NCBI GenBank assembly: GCA_039908535.1
Contig: JAMOAW010000098.1
Location: 1-7,341 of the forward strand
Reading direction: 5' to 3'
Source: JAMOAW01 sp039908535
Lineage (GTDB): Bacteria > Pseudomonadota > Magnetococcia > Magnetococcales > JADFZT01
Length of the DNA: 7,341 nt
Below, in pieces: positions 5,619-7,341 of the stretch (positions are counted from its first letter, which is position 1; every line of letters begins with the position of its first letter). A program made the translations under genes and the position numbers. Under the pieces are notes generated by a model. It worked only from the letters and a program-made list of their open reading frames with translations, was not told the DNA's origin and did no database searches.

Positions 5619-6122
5619 GTGTATAGAATAAAATTCCAGTTTGCTCTGGGATTCACCCTTTGTTTACTCTCTCTGCCTTTAATCGCTGGCGAATCTCTCC
5701 CTTCTTTTCAGCTCGCGGGTCAAACCATACCCGCCCATTGCCCAAACTGCCATGCCTGGAGACCCCCCCAACCCCAACGCCGCCCCCTGTTAGCTCCTCA
5801 CGATAAACTCCTGTTAAAACATGGCCAGGAGGCCCTCTGGTGTCTCGACTGTCATCTCGTACAACAACTCGATAGACTCCAAATGCGTTCAGGTTCCTCC
5901 GTACCATTCACTGAGGCCTGGCAATTTTGTAGCGAATGCCATGCGCGTCAAGTCCGTGACTGGCGATTTGGCAGCCATGGCAAACGACTGGGAAGCTGGC
6001 AAGGAGAGAAAATAATATTACCTTGTTCTGCCTGTCATGACGCGCACTTGCCAGCCTGGAAGCCAGCCCCCCCTGCCCCACCACCCCCGCAATCTAGGTT
6101 TATTTCCCATGCCAAACCATAA
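5619..6122 (+). CDS. Small secreted tetraheme cytochrome c
   Basis: A 167-residue periplasmic cytochrome. The GTG at 5619 is preferred because GGAG (5603-5606) precedes it by 12 nt and a clean Sec signal peptide (YRIKFQFALGFTLCLLSLPL, cleavage after about IAG) then follows directly; an upstream TTG at 5586 would add 11 unrelated residues. Four CXXCH motifs are present: CPNCH 41-45, CLDCH 75-79, CSECH 104-108 and CSACH 136-140, with extra His residues that could be distal ligands. The C-terminus is Pro-rich (KPAPPAPPPP) and ends SHAKP. It is the first gene of the operon and overlaps the next gene by 14 nt. By position and type it corresponds to DsrJ (normally triheme) or NrfB (normally pentaheme), but its four hemes fit neither, so I give no gene name. 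Inferred role: passes electrons between the FeS subunit and periplasmic partners such as the divergent pentaheme protein. Confidence 0.85.
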   Translation: MYRIKFQFALGFTLCLLSLPLIAGESLPSFQLAGQTIPAHCPNCHAWRPPQPQRRPLLAPHDKLLLKHGQEALWCLDCHLVQQLDRLQMRSGSSVPFTEAWQFCSECHARQVRDWRFGSHGKRLGSWQGEKIILPCSACHDAHLPAWKPAPPAPPPPQSRFISHAKP

Positions 6123-7050
6123 TATACCCCCATCCTCTACTCCCATCGACCCCGTGCGCCGAACCCTCGTAAAAGGAATGGCGATTGCCACAGCGGCCGT
6201 CACTACTGGACCAGTTTTGGCGGCGATGAGCGGCGATGGGGCGGTGGGAGATGAGTTGCAAACATTATTGCAAAAACACTACCGACGCATGAGCAAAGAG
6301 GAGATCGACCAAGCCCTCGCCCGCATCGAACGGCAAGCCATGCGCACCTATGGCCGCAAAATCATCTGCAAAGATACCCAACCCATCCTTGGCGTTACCT
6401 TTGCTTTTGCTCTAAATTTATCCAAATGCAAAGGATTTCGCCACTGTGTGACCGCCTGTACCCAAGAGAATAACTGCAACCGTGGCGAAACCACCACCAA
6501 CATTCGGGTAGTCGCCATGCCCCAGGGAGAACGTTCTTTACCGAAGGGCGACCCCTATTATCACCCTGAAAAGGTTCCAGAACCTGGTCATTGGTATCTA
6601 CCGGTTCAATGCCAGCAGTGTGACAATCCGCCCTGCGTTCAAGCCTGTCCAGTCGGAGCGACTTGGCGCGAACCAGATGGCATTGTGACCATCGACTATG
6701 ACTGGTGCATAGGCTGCCGCTACTGTGGGGTCGCCTGTCCCTATTGGGCCCGCCATTTCAACTGGCACCTCCCCCTTCTTCCCAAAGAAGAGATCACCGA
6801 AGAAACCCACTATCTAGGCAATAGACCGCGTCCCATCGGGGTGATGGAAAAATGCACCTTTTGCATTCAACGCACCCGAAAGGGTCTGCTACCCGCCTGT
6901 CAAGCGGCCTGCCCAACTGGAGCGCGCATTTTTGGCAATCTATTGGATCCAACCGGGGAGATACGCTACATTCTAGAGAATAAATCCATCTTTCGCCTAC
7001 AAGAAGAACAGGGAACAGAACCAAAATTTTGGTATTTTACGGATATTTAA
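6109..7050 (+). CDS. Tat-exported 4Fe-4S ferredoxin-type subunit (DsrO/NrfC/HybA-like)
   Basis: A 313-residue iron-sulfur electron-transfer subunit. The ATG at 6109 overlaps the end of the cytochrome gene by 14 nt and has only a weak TAGG, so translational coupling is likely. An in-frame start at 6037 lies deep in that gene and is rejected. A twin-arginine signal, VRRTLVKG (Arg 17-18) followed by a hydrophobic AIATAAVTTGPVLA, indicates export of the folded protein. Cys groups are at 107/113/117/123, 168/171/176/180, 200/203/206/210 and 249/252/264/268. The last three are classical motifs (CX2CX4CX3CP, CX2CX2CX3CP, CX2CX11CX3CP). In the first, CKGFRHCVTAC, Phe110 stands where the second Cys of CX2CX2CX3C is expected, so that cluster may be unusual. 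It is followed after 14 nt by an NrfD-like gene, its usual membrane partner. Confidence 0.92.
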   Translation: MPNHNIPPSSTPIDPVRRTLVKGMAIATAAVTTGPVLAAMSGDGAVGDELQTLLQKHYRRMSKEEIDQALARIERQAMRTYGRKIICKDTQPILGVTFAFALNLSKCKGFRHCVTACTQENNCNRGETTTNIRVVAMPQGERSLPKGDPYYHPEKVPEPGHWYLPVQCQQCDNPPCVQACPVGATWREPDGIVTIDYDWCIGCRYCGVACPYWARHFNWHLPLLPKEEITEETHYLGNRPRPIGVMEKCTFCIQRTRKGLLPACQAACPTGARIFGNLLDPTGEIRYILENKSIFRLQEEQGTEPKFWYFTDI

Positions 7051-7064
7051 AAAGGATCGTTTCT

Positions 7065-7341
7065 ATGGTTCAAAAAGGGCTGGCAACCACCTCACGACAG
7101 AGAACATGGATGTTGCGCTTCTGGGTCAGCAGTTTGATTTGTTTAATCCTTCTGGGAGCAAAGGGATACCTGCAACAACTCCACCAGGGGTTAGAAGTCA
7201 CTGGCATGACCGATCAACTCCTACCTGGGTTCCGGGTGGGTAGTAAACGCCTAAGAAATACGCCAATATTTACGGGAAGTTACAGGAGGCTCAAAAAAAA
7301 TGTGTACCTACAGGGTTTTTATAGGGTTGGTACGCGGGGTA
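7065..7341 (+). pseudogene. NrfD/DsrP-like membrane protein, start only, apparently interrupted
   Basis: The ATG at 7065 has AAAGGA at 7050-7055, 9 nt upstream, and follows the FeS gene closely. The first 51 residues fit the NrfD/DsrP/PsrC family of quinol-interacting membrane proteins: a first membrane segment around residues 19-32 (FWVSSLICLILLGA), then QLHQGLEVTGMTDQ (residues 38-51). The family normally continues with a conserved SWG or similar and the next membrane helix. Here the frame, though open to the window end, reads LLPGFRVGSKRLRNTP and then basic non-hydrophobic residues, and no other frame restores the family sequence. The gene is therefore probably disrupted near 7216-7222 by an insertion or rearrangement, unless the contig end is poor sequence. 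Together with the two preceding genes it would form a membrane electron-transfer module. Confidence 0.6.
7222..7341. other. Sequence of unknown origin after the NrfD break, possibly the end of a mobile element
   Basis: This stretch contains a CTACC (7221-7225) / GGTAG (7239-7243) hairpin. It also holds a well-formed AGGAGG (7284-7289) placed 10 nt before an ATG at 7300 that opens a frame reading MCTYRVFIGLVRGV to the window end. A fresh ribosome binding site and start inside a membrane-protein gene would fit an inserted element with its own gene. I cannot assign it to an IS family, and the opposite end is outside the window. Confidence 0.3.

Overview
The window suggests a Gram-negative respiratory bacterium, probably a proteobacterium: it holds two secreted multiheme c-type cytochromes, a Tat-exported iron-sulfur protein and the start of an NrfD-type membrane quinol protein, next to a comM-type gene. 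The 12-bp TTTGCTTTTGA-type tandem repeat and the G/C-run hairpin at the left edge remind me of intergenic repeats in Magnetococcales genomes, but that is an impression from memory and not a taxonomic assignment.

Layout. Positions 1-252 are a repeat-rich, AT-rich leader. Positions 253-1776 (+) are a full-length comM/YifB-type AAA+ ATPase gene. Positions 1778-4046 look like a decayed accessory insertion. It contains an internally deleted DDE integrase (-, 2026-2598), an internally deleted and frameshifted Rpn-family nuclease gene (+, 2618-3239) whose C-terminal part still has its own ribosome binding site and start, a terminator-like hairpin, diverged short repeats, an AT-rich palindromic stretch and an IS3-like terminus. 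The insertion is bracketed by a 91-bp direct repeat with one mismatch. The repeat is the last 29 codons plus stop of comM, present once as the real gene end (1687-1777) and once displaced (4047-4137). A strong convergent terminator (4153-4184) now follows only the displaced copy, so the ancestral order was most likely comM end - terminator - cytochrome gene.

Positions 4193-7341 are an electron-transfer locus with two divergent arms. The minus arm is one gene for a secreted pentaheme cytochrome c (4193-5440) with a heme-free C-terminal domain. The plus arm encodes, in order, a small tetraheme cytochrome c (5619-6122), a Tat-exported protein with 4Fe-4S cluster motifs (6109-7050) and an NrfD-like protein (from 7065). 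The order cytochrome - FeS protein - NrfD matches dsrJ-dsrO-dsrP and nrfB-nrfC-nrfD, so the inferred role is electron exchange between membrane quinones and periplasmic cytochromes. The terminal substrate cannot be read from the sequence. The NrfD reading frame stops resembling its family just after a TGMTDQ motif near 7216, which suggests that the gene is interrupted by foreign sequence or a frameshift at the window edge.
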